NCBI GenBank assembly: GCA_040775095.1
Contig: JAXGTD010000105.1
Coordinates: forward strand, 1 to 15,456
Direction of reading: 5' to 3'
From: JAXGTD01 sp040775095
GTDB taxonomy: Bacteria; Pseudomonadota; Gammaproteobacteria; Chromatiales; Chromatiaceae
Length of the DNA: 15,456 nucleotides
Part shown: positions 1 through 8,171 of the stretch, piece by piece
Position numbering within the stretch: the stretch's first letter is position 1
Layout of the letters: the number at the start of each line of letters is the position of its first letter
Notes under the pieces: model-generated
Databases searched by the model: none
Told to the model about the DNA's origin: nothing
Seen by the model: the letters and a program-made list of their open reading frames with translations, nothing else
Made by a program: the position numbers and the translations under genes

Positions 1-7
1 ATTGGAT

Positions 8-21
8 CGGCTCGCGAGCCG
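8..21. repeat. Perfect 14-nt palindrome at window start
   Basis: CGGCTCGCGAGCCG is a perfect inverted repeat. With the palindromes at 53-66 and 75-94 it makes three dyads within 90 nt upstream of the MBL gene. It may be part of a structured leader or a terminator of a gene left of the window. Confidence 0.4.
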
Positions 22-43
22 AAGACGCGATTCCCGGTTCGCC

Positions 44-95
44 CCATGTTCGGTCACCCGGGTGACGGAAGATGCCGGGCCATCGATGGCCCGGG
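44..95 (+). repeat. Dispersed 52-nt intergenic element, copy 1
   Basis: This stretch and 10568-10619 align without gaps and agree at 41 of 52 positions. The most conserved blocks are CCATGTTC at the start, TGACGGAA in the middle and ATGGCCCGGG at the end. The last part forms a hairpin in both copies. In this copy it is a perfect 20-nt palindrome, CCGGGCCATCGATGGCCCGG, at 75-94. A second palindrome, GTCACCCGGGTGAC at 53-66, is not kept in the other copy. Both copies lie between genes and in the same orientation. The element could be a REP-like repeat, a transcription-end hairpin or a structured leader of the MBL gene downstream; the sequence alone does not decide. Confidence 0.65.
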
Positions 96-163
96 CGAGA
101 AGGCCCTGGCGGCAGCGTTTTCTCAGACGAACGCCATCCCAGCAACCTGCGATCCCACCCAGT

Positions 164-1138
164 ATGCCCCACGCCCCCTTCGAGTCCGTTGGTGAGGAGA
201 TCTTCTGCATCGACACCGGCCTCTACCGTCCGGGCCTGGCCGCCTGTTATCTGGTCCGTTCCGGTGACCGGCTCGCCTTTGTCGACACCGGTACCGCCAA
301 CAGTGTCCCCGGCCTGCTCGGCGTGATCCAGGCCCTCGGCCTGACGCCGGCGCACGTCGACTATGTGATTCCCACCCACGTGCATCTCGACCATGCGGGA
401 GGTGCCGGGGCCCTGATCGCGGCCTGCCCGAATGCCCGGTTGGTGGTCCATCCCAAGGGCGCGGCGCACATGATCGATCCCGCAAGACTGATTGCCGGGG
501 CCACGGAGGTCTATGGCGAGGCGGCCTTCTCCCGCGCGTTCGGGACCCTGACGCCCGTTCCGGAGGCCCGCGTGATCGTCGCGCAAGACGCGCGGGTGCT
601 CGATCTGGCCGGACGGCGGCTGTGCTTCATCGACACGCCCGGCCACGCCAATCACCACGGCTGTCTGTTCGACGAGCGCGGGCGGGGTCTCTTCACCGGC
701 GATACCTTTGGCATCTCTTATCGAGAATTCGACACCCCGTCGGCGGGCCCCTGGCTCTTCGCGACGACCACGCCGGTCGCCTTCGATCCCGATGCCTGGC
801 AACGCAGCCTCGACCGGCTGATGGGCTTTGCGCCGCGGGCGGTGTATCTGACCCACTACGGCCGGCTCGACCAGCCACGGCGGCTCGTCGAGCCCCTGCG
901 CCAGAGCCTCCGCGATCTGGCCGGGATCGCGCTGGCCGAGGAGGGTGCGACGGACGGCGATCGCCTCGCGCGAATTCAGGACGCCGTCGGCCGACACCTG
1001 ATCGCGCGTGCCCGCGCGCATGGCGTGACGCTTGCGGAGCCGCGCATCCGAGACCTGCTCGCGGTCGATATCGCGCTCAATGCCCAGGGGCTCGAGATCT
1101 GGCTGCAACGGCGGGCAAGGCGCGCCGGCGCCGGCTGA
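164..1138 (+). CDS. MBL-fold metallo-hydrolase
   Basis: A 324-residue protein of the metallo-beta-lactamase superfamily, probably a cytoplasmic zinc hydrolase; the substrate cannot be read from the sequence. The metal-ligand set is complete and in the usual order: H72-x-H74-x-D76-H77 in THVHLDHAGG, H161 in DTPGHANHHG, D180 in FTGDTFG and H231 in LTHYGR. The reading frame is open from the left edge. The ATG at 164 is preferred because the domain begins right there (FESVGEEIFCIDTGLYRPG), whereas upstream residues are low-complexity, Arg-rich and overlap a palindromic repeat. No clear Shine-Dalgarno sequence precedes it; an upstream ATG at 86 is the alternative. The gene stands alone, with a terminator at 1298-1340. 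Family assignment is firm; glyoxalase II, lactonase or sulfur dioxygenase-like roles remain open. Confidence 0.85.
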   Translation: MPHAPFESVGEEIFCIDTGLYRPGLAACYLVRSGDRLAFVDTGTANSVPGLLGVIQALGLTPAHVDYVIPTHVHLDHAGGAGALIAACPNARLVVHPKGAAHMIDPARLIAGATEVYGEAAFSRAFGTLTPVPEARVIVAQDARVLDLAGRRLCFIDTPGHANHHGCLFDERGRGLFTGDTFGISYREFDTPSAGPWLFATTTPVAFDPDAWQRSLDRLMGFAPRAVYLTHYGRLDQPRRLVEPLRQSLRDLAGIALAEEGATDGDRLARIQDAVGRHLIARARAHGVTLAEPRIRDLLAVDIALNAQGLEIWLQRRARRAGAG

Positions 1139-1297
1139 TCGCCGGGCCGGGGGTGGATGCGTGGATTTCGTCGCGGACTCATGGTTTGAGCCCGCCGGGG
1201 TGCACACTGTCCCCAGGTTCCGACCGGGCGTTCCCCCATCGTCCCGTCTCCGGTCCGCGTCCCCCGCGCTCCCGGAGTGATGTCGAGCCGATCCTCT

Positions 1298-1340
1298 GGC
1301 CGCCGACACCTGCCCCGGGCGTCGGCGGCCCTTTCTTTTC
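1298..1340 (+). terminator. Rho-independent terminator downstream of MBL gene
   Basis: A perfect 10-bp stem, GGCCGCCGAC at 1298-1307 paired with GTCGGCGGCC at 1321-1330, has a 13-nt loop and is followed at once by the pyrimidine tract CTTTCTTTTC. It lies 160 nt after the MBL stop codon and before the multihaem gene, so it should separate the two transcripts. Confidence 0.75.
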
Positions 1341-1397
1341 CCCCGCGGAGCGCCGCCGCTTGATTGCCGAGGTCCGCCTATCCTCGCGCAGACAGGC

Positions 1398-1403
1398 TAG
1401 AAT
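1398..1403 (+). promoter_or_regulatory. Possible -10 element for the multihaem gene
   Basis: TAGAAT matches the sigma-70 -10 consensus at five of six positions, after the terminator and 44 nt before the start codon at 1448. No good -35 box is found at the right distance, so this is tentative. Confidence 0.25.
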
Positions 1404-1447
1404 TTGGCTTGCCGTCCACCATCCACCGCCAGAGATTCGCGAAGGCC

Positions 1448-4264
1448 ATGTCGTTCCTTCAACAGTCTTCCGATCGCGGCCCTTTACCCGCGGTCTTGAG
1501 CCCGGGTCTGCGCCGCCTGTTGGCCGCCCTGTTGGTGCTATTCGGGGTCCTGCTGATCGACTCGCTGTATCTGGTGAGCGTCACCGCCGTCGAGGAGGTC
1601 AGTGGCGAAACGCTGCAGAACGCGTTCTATCTGTACCTGTTTCTGGCCCATCTCGTGCTGGGGCTTGCCCTGGTGTTGCCCGCGCTGATCTTCGGGGCAC
1701 TGCATTTTCTGCGCGCCAGGCGACGGCCCAACCGTTATGCGGTGCGCGCCGGTATCGGGCTCTATCTGAGCCTGGTATTGCTGTTTGGCTCGGGCATCGT
1801 GCTGACCCGCTTCGGGTTCTTCGAGGTCAACGACCCGGGCACGCGCGCCGTCGCCTACTGGGTGCACGTGATCGCGCCGCTGGCCGTGATCTGGCTGTTC
1901 GTGCTCCACCGTCTGGCCGGCCCGCGTCTGAGCTGGCGCGCCGGCGCCGCTTGGGCCGCCGTGGGTGGCATCTTCAGCGCGCTCGCGCTCGGCGCGCACC
2001 TGGCCGGGGATGCCCCGACCGAGCCCACGGCACGGGCCTTCGCGCCGGCCTTGGCCGAGGGGCCGGCCGATGCACCCATCGCGGCGGGGGATCTGATGGC
2101 CGACGCGGTGTGTGCCGAATGCCATGTCGAGATTGCCAGGCAGCACGCCGGCAGCATGCATCGGTTCAGCTCGTTCAACAATCCGGCCTACCGCTTCAGC
2201 ATCGATGAGACGCGTGCCCTCATCGCGGCCCGGGACGGGGACGTTGCGGCGACCCGGCTGTGTGCCGCCTGCCATGACCAGGTGCCGCTGTTCTCCGGTC
2301 GCTTCGACGACCTCGCCTATGAGCCAGACGGTGACCCGGGTGCCCAAGCCGGAATCACCTGTCTGGGCTGCCATGCCATCACCGCCGTCAACAGCCCTCG
2401 TGGCAATGGCGACTACCGCCTGGTGGATCCCCCCCACTATCCGTTTGCGTCCAGCGAAAACGCCTTTTTACGGGCGGTTAACCGTCAGTTGATCAAGGCC
2501 AAGCCAGCATTCCATAAGCACAGCCTGCTCACCCCCGCGCATCGCAGCGCGGAATTCTGCTCCACCTGCCACAAGGTGCACCTGCCCGAGGTCCTGAACC
2601 GGTATCGCTGGCTGCGTGGGCAAAACCACTACGACAGCTTCCTGATGAGCGGCGTGTCAGGCCATCGGGTCGACAGCTTCTACTACCCGCCGCGGGCGAA
2701 GACGGGGTGCGCCGATTGCCATATGCCGCCCACGCCCGCCCACGACCCGGCCGCGCGGGTGCTCAGCGAGGGGGGGGCGGCGTCGATCCACAATCACCTG
2801 TTTGCCGCGGCAAACACCGCGGTGGCGCGCATGGTGGGTCGACCCGACGCGGAGAACGCTGCCCGAACCGAGATGTTACGCCGAGCGGCGCGGGTCGACA
2901 TCTTCGGCCTGAAGACGGGTGGGCGCGTCGATGGCCGTCTGCTGGGGCCGCTGCGACCGCAACTGCCCGTGCTCGAGCCCGGTGGGCGCTACCTGCTGGA
3001 ACTGATTGTGCGCACCACCGGTGTCGGCCATGCGCTGACCCAGGGTACCGCCGACTCCAACGAGCTGTGGCTGGACCTGACGGTTCGCGCGGGAAACCGG
3101 ATCATCGGCCGTTCCGGCGCCTTGGGTGCCGAGGGCGCGGTTGATGCCTGGTCCTGGTTCGGCAACGCCTATCTGCTCGATCGTGAAGGCAACCGCATCG
3201 AGCGGCGCAACGCCCAGGACATCTTCGTCGCCCTGTATGACCACCAGATCCCGCCCGGCGCCGCCGCCGTCGTCCATTACGCGCTGACGCTGCCGGACGA
3301 TGTCACCGGCCCGGTTGAGATCAGCGCGGCGCTGCGTTATCGCAAGTTCGACACCCGCTTCTATCGCCATGTGCTCGGTGACGCGTTCCGCCGCAACGAT
3401 CTGCCCATCACGACGCTGGCCGATGACCGGGTTGAGCTGCCGGTAGGCCCCGGGGGGGCGGGGCAGCGCACCGCGGACGCCGGGGCGGGGCGCGGGATCC
3501 CGTCGTGGGAACGCTGGAACGACTACGGTATCGGTCTGCTGCGCGAAGGCAAGCGTGGCGAATCACGCCAGGCGGCGGAGGCCTTTACCCGCGTCGAGGA
3601 GCTGGGGCGCGCGGACGGCCCGCTGAACCTCGCCCGGGTGTTGTATCAGGAAGGTCGCCTCGACGAGGCGGCCGAGGCCCTGCGGCGGGCGGCGCGCATG
3701 TCACCGCCGGCAAATCCCTGGACCCTGGCCTGGTACAGCGGCCTGATCGCCCGCGAGCTCGGCGACCTCGATGCCGCCATCGAGGCACTGGAGGCACTCG
3801 CGCAGACCCGTTTCCGTGCGGCCCGCTCAAGGGGGTTCGACTTCGGCAAGGACTATCGGATGCTCACCGAGCTGGGTCGAACCCTCTACGAACGGGCCCG
3901 CGAGGAACGCGGCGCATCACGTCAGGAGGCGCGCACCGCGCTGCTCAGGCGCGCGCGCGCGCGACTCGAACAGGCGCTCGAGATCGATCCCGAGAACGCC
4001 GCCGCCCATCACAATCTGAGCCTGGTGGTCGGGGAGCTGGGCGATACCGCCGCGGCGCGGCGTCATCGGGCACTGCACGAATACTACCGAACCGACGACA
4101 ACGCCATCGAGCGCGCGGTCAGCCTGCACCGCCGTCGCAACCCGGCGGCCGACCACGCGGCCGAGGCGGTGGCCATCTATGACCTCCAGCGCGCGGGCTT
4201 CGACGGGGCGGCAGCGGGCGCCGCGGCATGGACCGCCGCGCTCGATGCTGCCAGCCGGCCTTAG
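1448..4264 (+). CDS. Membrane-anchored pentahaem cytochrome c with TPR C-terminus
   Basis: A 938-residue protein with three parts. Residues 22-186 hold about five membrane helices. Helix 2 carries H68 and H86, helix 4 carries H140 and H154, and helix 5 carries H184; the pairs resemble axial ligands of a transmembrane b-haem module, which is inference. Residues 215-430 contain five CXXCH haem c sites at C222, C272, C305, C371 and C421, in the style of cytochrome c-554 proteins. A region without haem sites (about 470-670) leads into TPR-like helices from about 686 on, including NLARVLYQEGRLDEAAEALR. The expected topology puts the haem and TPR parts in the periplasm. The ATG at 1448 is chosen over a TTG at 1364 because the hydrophobic N-terminus follows it; a weak GAAGG lies just upstream. 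The stop is TAG. The gene is followed after 44 nt by the VCBS gene, so the two are likely cotranscribed. Electron partner and substrate are unknown. Confidence 0.85.
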   Translation: MSFLQQSSDRGPLPAVLSPGLRRLLAALLVLFGVLLIDSLYLVSVTAVEEVSGETLQNAFYLYLFLAHLVLGLALVLPALIFGALHFLRARRRPNRYAVRAGIGLYLSLVLLFGSGIVLTRFGFFEVNDPGTRAVAYWVHVIAPLAVIWLFVLHRLAGPRLSWRAGAAWAAVGGIFSALALGAHLAGDAPTEPTARAFAPALAEGPADAPIAAGDLMADAVCAECHVEIARQHAGSMHRFSSFNNPAYRFSIDETRALIAARDGDVAATRLCAACHDQVPLFSGRFDDLAYEPDGDPGAQAGITCLGCHAITAVNSPRGNGDYRLVDPPHYPFASSENAFLRAVNRQLIKAKPAFHKHSLLTPAHRSAEFCSTCHKVHLPEVLNRYRWLRGQNHYDSFLMSGVSGHRVDSFYYPPRAKTGCADCHMPPTPAHDPAARVLSEGGAASIHNHLFAAANTAVARMVGRPDAENAARTEMLRRAARVDIFGLKTGGRVDGRLLGPLRPQLPVLEPGGRYLLELIVRTTGVGHALTQGTADSNELWLDLTVRAGNRIIGRSGALGAEGAVDAWSWFGNAYLLDREGNRIERRNAQDIFVALYDHQIPPGAAAVVHYALTLPDDVTGPVEISAALRYRKFDTRFYRHVLGDAFRRNDLPITTLADDRVELPVGPGGAGQRTADAGAGRGIPSWERWNDYGIGLLREGKRGESRQAAEAFTRVEELGRADGPLNLARVLYQEGRLDEAAEALRRAARMSPPANPWTLAWYSGLIARELGDLDAAIEALEALAQTRFRAARSRGFDFGKDYRMLTELGRTLYERAREERGASRQEARTALLRRARARLEQALEIDPENAAAHHNLSLVVGELGDTAAARRHRALHEYYRTDDNAIERAVSLHRRRNPAADHAAEAVAIYDLQRAGFDGAAAGAAAWTAALDAASRP

Positions 4265-4294
4265 GCGAGGCGTTTGAATCTGGAGCAATGCTGT

Positions 4295-4299
4295 AGGAG
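4295..4299 (+). promoter_or_regulatory. Ribosome binding site of the VCBS-repeat gene
   Basis: AGGAG lies nine nt before the ATG at 4309 and supports that start. It falls in the 44-nt gap after the multihaem gene, consistent with translation from a shared mRNA. Confidence 0.7.
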
Positions 4300-4308
4300 T
4301 GCCGCCGC

Positions 4309-6177
4309 ATGAGCACGCGAATCGGACCCAGACCCAGGCTCAGCCGCGGGGAGGAGCGGATCCGCCGGGCCTTTATCGCCTCGGCCATGCTGATCGTCCT
4401 GCTCGCGGCCGCGGGCGCCGCCCTGTGGTGGGTGACCCGGGCCGGCGCCCCCGCGCCGGTGATCGAGGAGGCGCGCATCGCGGCACCGCGCGCCGCGCAA
4501 CCCCCCTCGGGCGGTGCCGGGACGCCACCCCCCGTGCACTTCACCGATATCACCGAGGCCGCCGGCATCGATTTCATCCACGTGAGCGGCGCCGAGGGCG
4601 AGCGCCTGATGCCCGAGACGATCGGCAGCGGCGCGGCCTTCTTCGACTACGACCGCGACGGTGACCAGGACCTGTTCCTGGTCAACTCCCGCTACTGGGA
4701 CGACGGCGCCGGGCACGGCGCAAGCCCGCCCCGCCAGGCCCTGTACCGAAACGACGGCCATGGCCGGTTCGAGGACGTGACGCAACAGGCCGGACTGGCG
4801 GTAACGACCTATGGCATGGGTGTCGCCATCGGCGACTACGACGGCGACGGCTGGGATGATCTGTTTCTGACCTCTCTGAACCGCAACCAATTGTTCCGGA
4901 ACGTCGAAGGCCGCTTCGTCGACGCCACCGATCAGGCCGGCGTGGCCGGCGGCGATACCTGGTCCTCGAGCGCGGCCTTCTTCGACTTCGATGGCGACGA
5001 CGACCTGGACCTGTTCGTCGTCAATTACGTGCAATGGTCGCGGGAGATCGACCTGGAGATCGACTTCCGACTCACGGGGCTGGGTCGCGCCTATGGGGCG
5101 CCGCTGAACTTCGTCGGCACCCAGAACCAGCTCTATCGCAACGACGGGGATGGTCATTTCACCGATGTCTCGGCGCTGGCCGGCATCGATGTCGTCGATC
5201 CGGTCAGTGGGCTTCCGGTCGGTAAGGGACTGGGCGTGATCCCGCTGGACGTCGATCAGGACGGCTGGATGGACCTGATCGTCGTCAACGACACGGTACG
5301 CAACTTCCTGTTTCGCAACCTCGCCGGCGATGGCGCGCCGGGACGCTTCGAGGAGACCGCGATCTTCGACGGCATCGCCTACGATCGCAACGGCAAGGCC
5401 ACCTCGGCGATGGGGGTCGACGCCGCCCGTTTTCGCGATGACGAGGAGCTGGGTATCGCGGTGGGAAACTTCGCCAACGAGATGGCCTCGCTGTTCGTGA
5501 CCACCGATGGCCGCGCGCCGTTCGTCGACGAGGCCGTGCTCGAGGGCATCGGTCCCGCCTCGCGCATCCCGCTGACCTTCGGCCTGCTGTTCTTCGACTA
5601 CGATCTCGACGGTCGGGAAGACCTGCTGCTGGCCAATGGCCACTTGGAGCACGAGATCCACAAGGTGCAGCAGAGCCAGCACTATGCCCAGCCGCCGTCG
5701 CTGTTCTGGAACTGCGGGGAGGACTGCCGTGGCCGTTTCGTTCCGGTAGCGTCGACGCCGGCCGCCGTGGGCGACCTGGCCCAGGACCTGGTCGGGCGCG
5801 CGGTGAGCTATGCCGACATCGACGGCGACGGTGACCTGGACCTGCTGATCACGCAAAACGGTCGCCGCCCGGCCCTGCTGCGCAATGACCAGCATACCGG
5901 CCACCACTGGTTGCGCGTGGAGCTCACCGGCCGCGCGCCCAATACCGATGCGATCGGCGCGCGCCTGGAGCTTACTGCAGACGGGGTGACCCGCTTCCGC
6001 GAGGTCCGGCCCACGCGCGGGTATCTGTCGCAGGTCGAGCGTGCGGTGACCTTCGGCCTGGGGCCGGTCGCACGGGTGGACGCGCTGCGGGTGTTCTGGC
6101 CCGATGGCACCGAGCAGCGACTCACGCCCGCGACGGTCGATACCACGCTGCGCCTGGAGCAGGCGCCGGCGAACTGA
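4309..6177 (+). CDS. FG-GAP/VCBS-repeat protein with ASPIC/UnbV domain (CRTAC1-like)
   Basis: A 622-residue protein with a short cytoplasmic N-terminus and one membrane helix at about residues 21-43, which would act as a signal anchor, so the rest lies in the periplasm or outside. At least six calcium-binding-type FG-GAP/VCBS motifs follow, each with a DxDxDGxxD-like core: near residues 113, 176, 226, 314, 430 and 503 (for example FFDYDRDGDQD and YADIDGDGDLD). They predict a beta-propeller. From about residue 545 comes an ASPIC/UnbV domain (NTDAIGARLEL, then VFWPDGTEQ). The family is widespread but has no agreed function; it is usually thought of as a binding or scaffold protein. A good ribosome site supports the start. 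Close linkage to the multihaem cytochrome gene suggests that the two proteins work together at the periplasmic face. The Asp codons create a long antisense frame on the minus strand, which is not a gene. Confidence 0.88.
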   Translation: MSTRIGPRPRLSRGEERIRRAFIASAMLIVLLAAAGAALWWVTRAGAPAPVIEEARIAAPRAAQPPSGGAGTPPPVHFTDITEAAGIDFIHVSGAEGERLMPETIGSGAAFFDYDRDGDQDLFLVNSRYWDDGAGHGASPPRQALYRNDGHGRFEDVTQQAGLAVTTYGMGVAIGDYDGDGWDDLFLTSLNRNQLFRNVEGRFVDATDQAGVAGGDTWSSSAAFFDFDGDDDLDLFVVNYVQWSREIDLEIDFRLTGLGRAYGAPLNFVGTQNQLYRNDGDGHFTDVSALAGIDVVDPVSGLPVGKGLGVIPLDVDQDGWMDLIVVNDTVRNFLFRNLAGDGAPGRFEETAIFDGIAYDRNGKATSAMGVDAARFRDDEELGIAVGNFANEMASLFVTTDGRAPFVDEAVLEGIGPASRIPLTFGLLFFDYDLDGREDLLLANGHLEHEIHKVQQSQHYAQPPSLFWNCGEDCRGRFVPVASTPAAVGDLAQDLVGRAVSYADIDGDGDLDLLITQNGRRPALLRNDQHTGHHWLRVELTGRAPNTDAIGARLELTADGVTRFREVRPTRGYLSQVERAVTFGLGPVARVDALRVFWPDGTEQRLTPATVDTTLRLEQAPAN

Positions 6178-6183
6178 CGCGGC

Positions 6184-6197
6184 GGCCGGCGCCGGCC
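6184..6197. terminator. GC palindrome between converging genes
   Basis: GGCCGGCGCCGGCC is a perfect palindrome filling most of the 24-nt gap between the stop codons of the VCBS gene (+) and phaR (-). It could end transcription from both sides, but no T tract follows on either strand. Confidence 0.3.
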
Positions 6198-6201
6198 TCG
6201 T

Positions 6202-6708
6202 TCAGGCGTCCTGGTCCTTTCCCGGCCCCTTTTCCTTGTCGCCGGGTCGCTCGCTGCCCCCCCCGTTGGCCACGCCGAAGCCGACCGCGCGCAGCAGCTC
6301 CTGCTGCGCGTCCGCCCAGAGGGCGATATTGCGCCGCGTCAGGCGGCCGAGGGCCTCGAAGGGGTTCTCGCCCCAGGTCTCGGCGAGCTGTTGCTGCTGG
6401 TCGGCGAATGTATCGAGCGACTGCTCGAGATAGCGCGCGAAGACGCCCTGCAGCGTGCCGCCATAGAAGCGGATGATCTGGGCCAGCATATTGGCCGAGA
6501 ACAGAGGCTCGCCGCCGGTCTCTTCCTCCAGCATGATCTGCAGCAGGATGGCCCGGGTGATGTCGCCGTCGTTGGCCGTGTCGAGTACGCGAAACGCCGT
6601 GCCCTTCATGACCAATGTGCGCACGTCGGCCAACGTGATATAGCGGCTGAGCTCGGTGTCGTAGAGCCGACGGTTCGGGTACTTCTTGATGATGCGGTCG
6701 CTGGGCAT
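6202..6708 (-). CDS. phaR: Polyhydroxyalkanoate synthesis repressor PhaR
   Basis: A 168-residue DNA-binding regulator of PHA storage. The N-terminus has the family signature RIIKKYPNRRLYDTE (PHB/PHA accumulation regulator DNA-binding domain, about residues 5-65), followed by the accumulation-regulator segment LFSANMLAQIIRFYGG, which in this family is linked to sensing PHA. The C-terminus is a Gly/Lys-rich tail (SERPGDKEKGPGKD). Known PhaR proteins bind both nascent PHA and promoters of pha genes, releasing repression when polymer forms. The ATG at 6708 is preferred because the conserved domain begins four residues later; a GTG at 6723 would add five residues. No strong ribosome site is seen. 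It lies downstream of phaA on the same strand after a 145-nt gap rich in GC dyads, so the two may or may not share a transcript. Its probable operator is the dyad at 8155-8172. Confidence 0.93.
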   Translation of the reverse strand: MPSDRIIKKYPNRRLYDTELSRYITLADVRTLVMKGTAFRVLDTANDGDITRAILLQIMLEEETGGEPLFSANMLAQIIRFYGGTLQGVFARYLEQSLDTFADQQQQLAETWGENPFEALGRLTRRNIALWADAQQELLRAVGFGVANGGGSERPGDKEKGPGKDQDA

Positions 6709-6853
6709 GCTTGGGGCATCCACGCTGGCTGATAGTCCGAGTGTAACCCACTGACCCCGGGCCAGCCCTGGCCCCGATCAACGGGTTGGTCCCTCCGCGT
6801 GGCGGCCCGGGGGCCGGAGTGAGGCCGTCGGCCCCACGCCGCCGGGCCGGAGA
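6709..6853 (-). other. GC-rich dyads between phaA and phaR
   Basis: This 145-nt gap contains several GC-rich inverted repeats, the clearest being GTGAGGCC (6819-6826) with GGCCCCAC (6830-6837), a 3-nt loop and one mismatch. It lies just after the phaA stop codon on the transcribed strand. There is no T tract, so it may act as an mRNA end stabiliser or attenuator rather than a full terminator. No gene is seen. Confidence 0.35.
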
Positions 6854-8038
6854 TCAGTCGCGCGCGACTGCCATTGCCACGCCCTGCCCACCGCCGATGC
6901 ACAGGGTCGCGATCCCCTTCTTTGCATCGCGCCGCTGCATCTCGTGCAGCAGGGTCACCAGCACGCGGGCACCGGAGGCGCCAATCGGATGGCCGATGGC
7001 GATCGCGCCGCCGTTGACGTTCACCTTCCCCGGATCCCAACCCATCTCCTGATTCACCGACAAGGCCTGGGCGGCGAAGGCCTCGTTGGCCTCGATGAGG
7101 TCGAGATCGGCGACGCTCCAGCCCGCCTTTTCCAGACATTTGGTCGAGGCCGGGATCGGGCCGGTGCCCATGATCGCAGGATCGACACCCGCGCTGGCGA
7201 AGGCGACGATGCGCGCGAGCGGTTTCAGGCCAAGCGCCTTGGCCCGGGACTCGCTCATCACCACCACCGCGGCCGCGCCATCGTTGATACCCGAGGCGTT
7301 GCCGGCGGTGACCGTTCCTTCCTTATCGAAGGCCGGGCGCAGCTTGGCGAGCCCTTCGGCCGTGGTGCCGGCGCGTGGGAACTCGTCGCGCTCGACGCTC
7401 AGCGGGTCCCCCTTTCGCTGCGGGACCGAGACCGGCAGGATCTCGGCGTCGAAACGCCCGGCCGCCTGTGCCGCCTCGGTCTTCTGCTGCGAATCGGCTG
7501 CGAAGGCATCCTGCAGCTCGCGCGCCAGCTCGTACTTCCTGGCGATGTTCTCGGCGGTGACGCCCATGTGGCACTGGTTGAAGACGTCCCACAGGCCATC
7601 GACGATCATGGTGTCGACCAGCTTCCAGTCGCCCATGCGCTTGCCCTCGCGCGAACCCGGTAAGACGTGCGCCGACTGGCTCATGCTTTCCTGGCCGCCC
7701 GCGATCACGATCTCGGCCTCGCCACAGGCGATCGCCTGCATCGCCAGATGGATGGCCTTCAGGCCGCTGCCGCAGACCTTGTTGATCGTCATCGCCGGCA
7801 CCTGATGCGGGAGCCCCGCGCCCAACGCGGTCTGGCGAGCCGGGTTCTGTCCAACACCGGCGGCCAGAACCTGGCCGAGGATCACCTCGTCGACCTGCTC
7901 GGGCGCGATGCCCGTACGATCCAGCAAGCCCTTCACGACGACCGCGCCGAGCGCGGTGGCGGGCAGCGACGACAGGCTGCCGCCGAAGCTGCCGACCGGG
8001 GTGCGCAGGGCGGCGACGATTACAGCGTTCTCACTCAT
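6854..8038 (-). CDS. phaA: Acetyl-CoA acetyltransferase (beta-ketothiolase) PhaA
   Basis: A 394-residue thiolase, the normal length for biosynthetic thiolase II. It condenses two acetyl-CoA to acetoacetyl-CoA, the first step to polyhydroxybutyrate, in the cytoplasm. The nucleophile Cys89 lies in NKVCGSGLKA, and the C-terminal signatures GHPIGASGAR (His350) and CIGGGQG (Cys380) complete the catalytic set. The ATG at 8038 is preceded at seven nt by GGAG on the coding strand. The gene diverges from phaE across a 191-nt regulatory region, with a good promoter at 8171-8143. In A. vinosum the phaA side of the locus also carries phaB; here phaR follows directly and no reductase gene is present, so 3-hydroxybutyryl-CoA must come from a gene elsewhere. 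Confidence 0.96.
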   Translation of the reverse strand: MSENAVIVAALRTPVGSFGGSLSSLPATALGAVVVKGLLDRTGIAPEQVDEVILGQVLAAGVGQNPARQTALGAGLPHQVPAMTINKVCGSGLKAIHLAMQAIACGEAEIVIAGGQESMSQSAHVLPGSREGKRMGDWKLVDTMIVDGLWDVFNQCHMGVTAENIARKYELARELQDAFAADSQQKTEAAQAAGRFDAEILPVSVPQRKGDPLSVERDEFPRAGTTAEGLAKLRPAFDKEGTVTAGNASGINDGAAAVVVMSESRAKALGLKPLARIVAFASAGVDPAIMGTGPIPASTKCLEKAGWSVADLDLIEANEAFAAQALSVNQEMGWDPGKVNVNGGAIAIGHPIGASGARVLVTLLHEMQRRDAKKGIATLCIGGGQGVAMAVARD

Positions 8039-8142
8039 GGGTTCTTCTCCAATGGTCGTGGTGGTAGCGGGACGGTTGCGATCACTCGGTATACAGCGGC
8101 CGTTCGTCTATTACTCGGACGGTTCACCGCGTCGGTGATCCG

Positions 8143-8171
8143 ATTCTAAGTCGCTTTGTTGCAGTGCACAA
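8143..8171 (-). promoter_or_regulatory. phaA promoter
   Basis: On the minus strand TTGTGC (8171-8166) and TAGAAT (8148-8143) are separated by exactly 17 nt. The -10 matches the consensus at five of six positions. The -35 overlaps the dyad at 8155-8172, so a protein bound there would block this promoter. The implied 5' leader is about 100 nt. Confidence 0.5.

Larger units (their letters stand above)
1139..1447. other. Intergenic stretch between MBL gene and multihaem gene
   Basis: No convincing gene is visible in this 309-nt gap. It holds the terminator at 1298-1340 and a possible -10 element at 1398-1403. The short open frames here are extensions of shadow frames from the flanking genes and lack recognisable domains. 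Confidence 0.6.

Noticed and set aside
22..48. tRNA-like T-arm resemblance (GGTTCGCC)
   Set aside because: No acceptor stem, anticodon arm or full cloverleaf can be drawn around it.
2..163. N-terminal extension of the MBL protein to the window edge
   Set aside because: The extra residues are low-complexity and overlap a repeat element also found between other genes; the domain begins at 164.
622..2208. Plus-strand open frame of 528 codons spanning the MBL gene end and multihaem gene start
   Set aside because: It is Arg/Pro-rich, crosses a strong terminator and two well-supported genes in another frame, and has no recognisable domain.
4261..5907. Long minus-strand open frame of 548 codons
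   Set aside because: It is antisense to the VCBS gene and arises from the repeated Asp and Gly codons of its motifs; the translation shows no domain and no ribosome site is seen.
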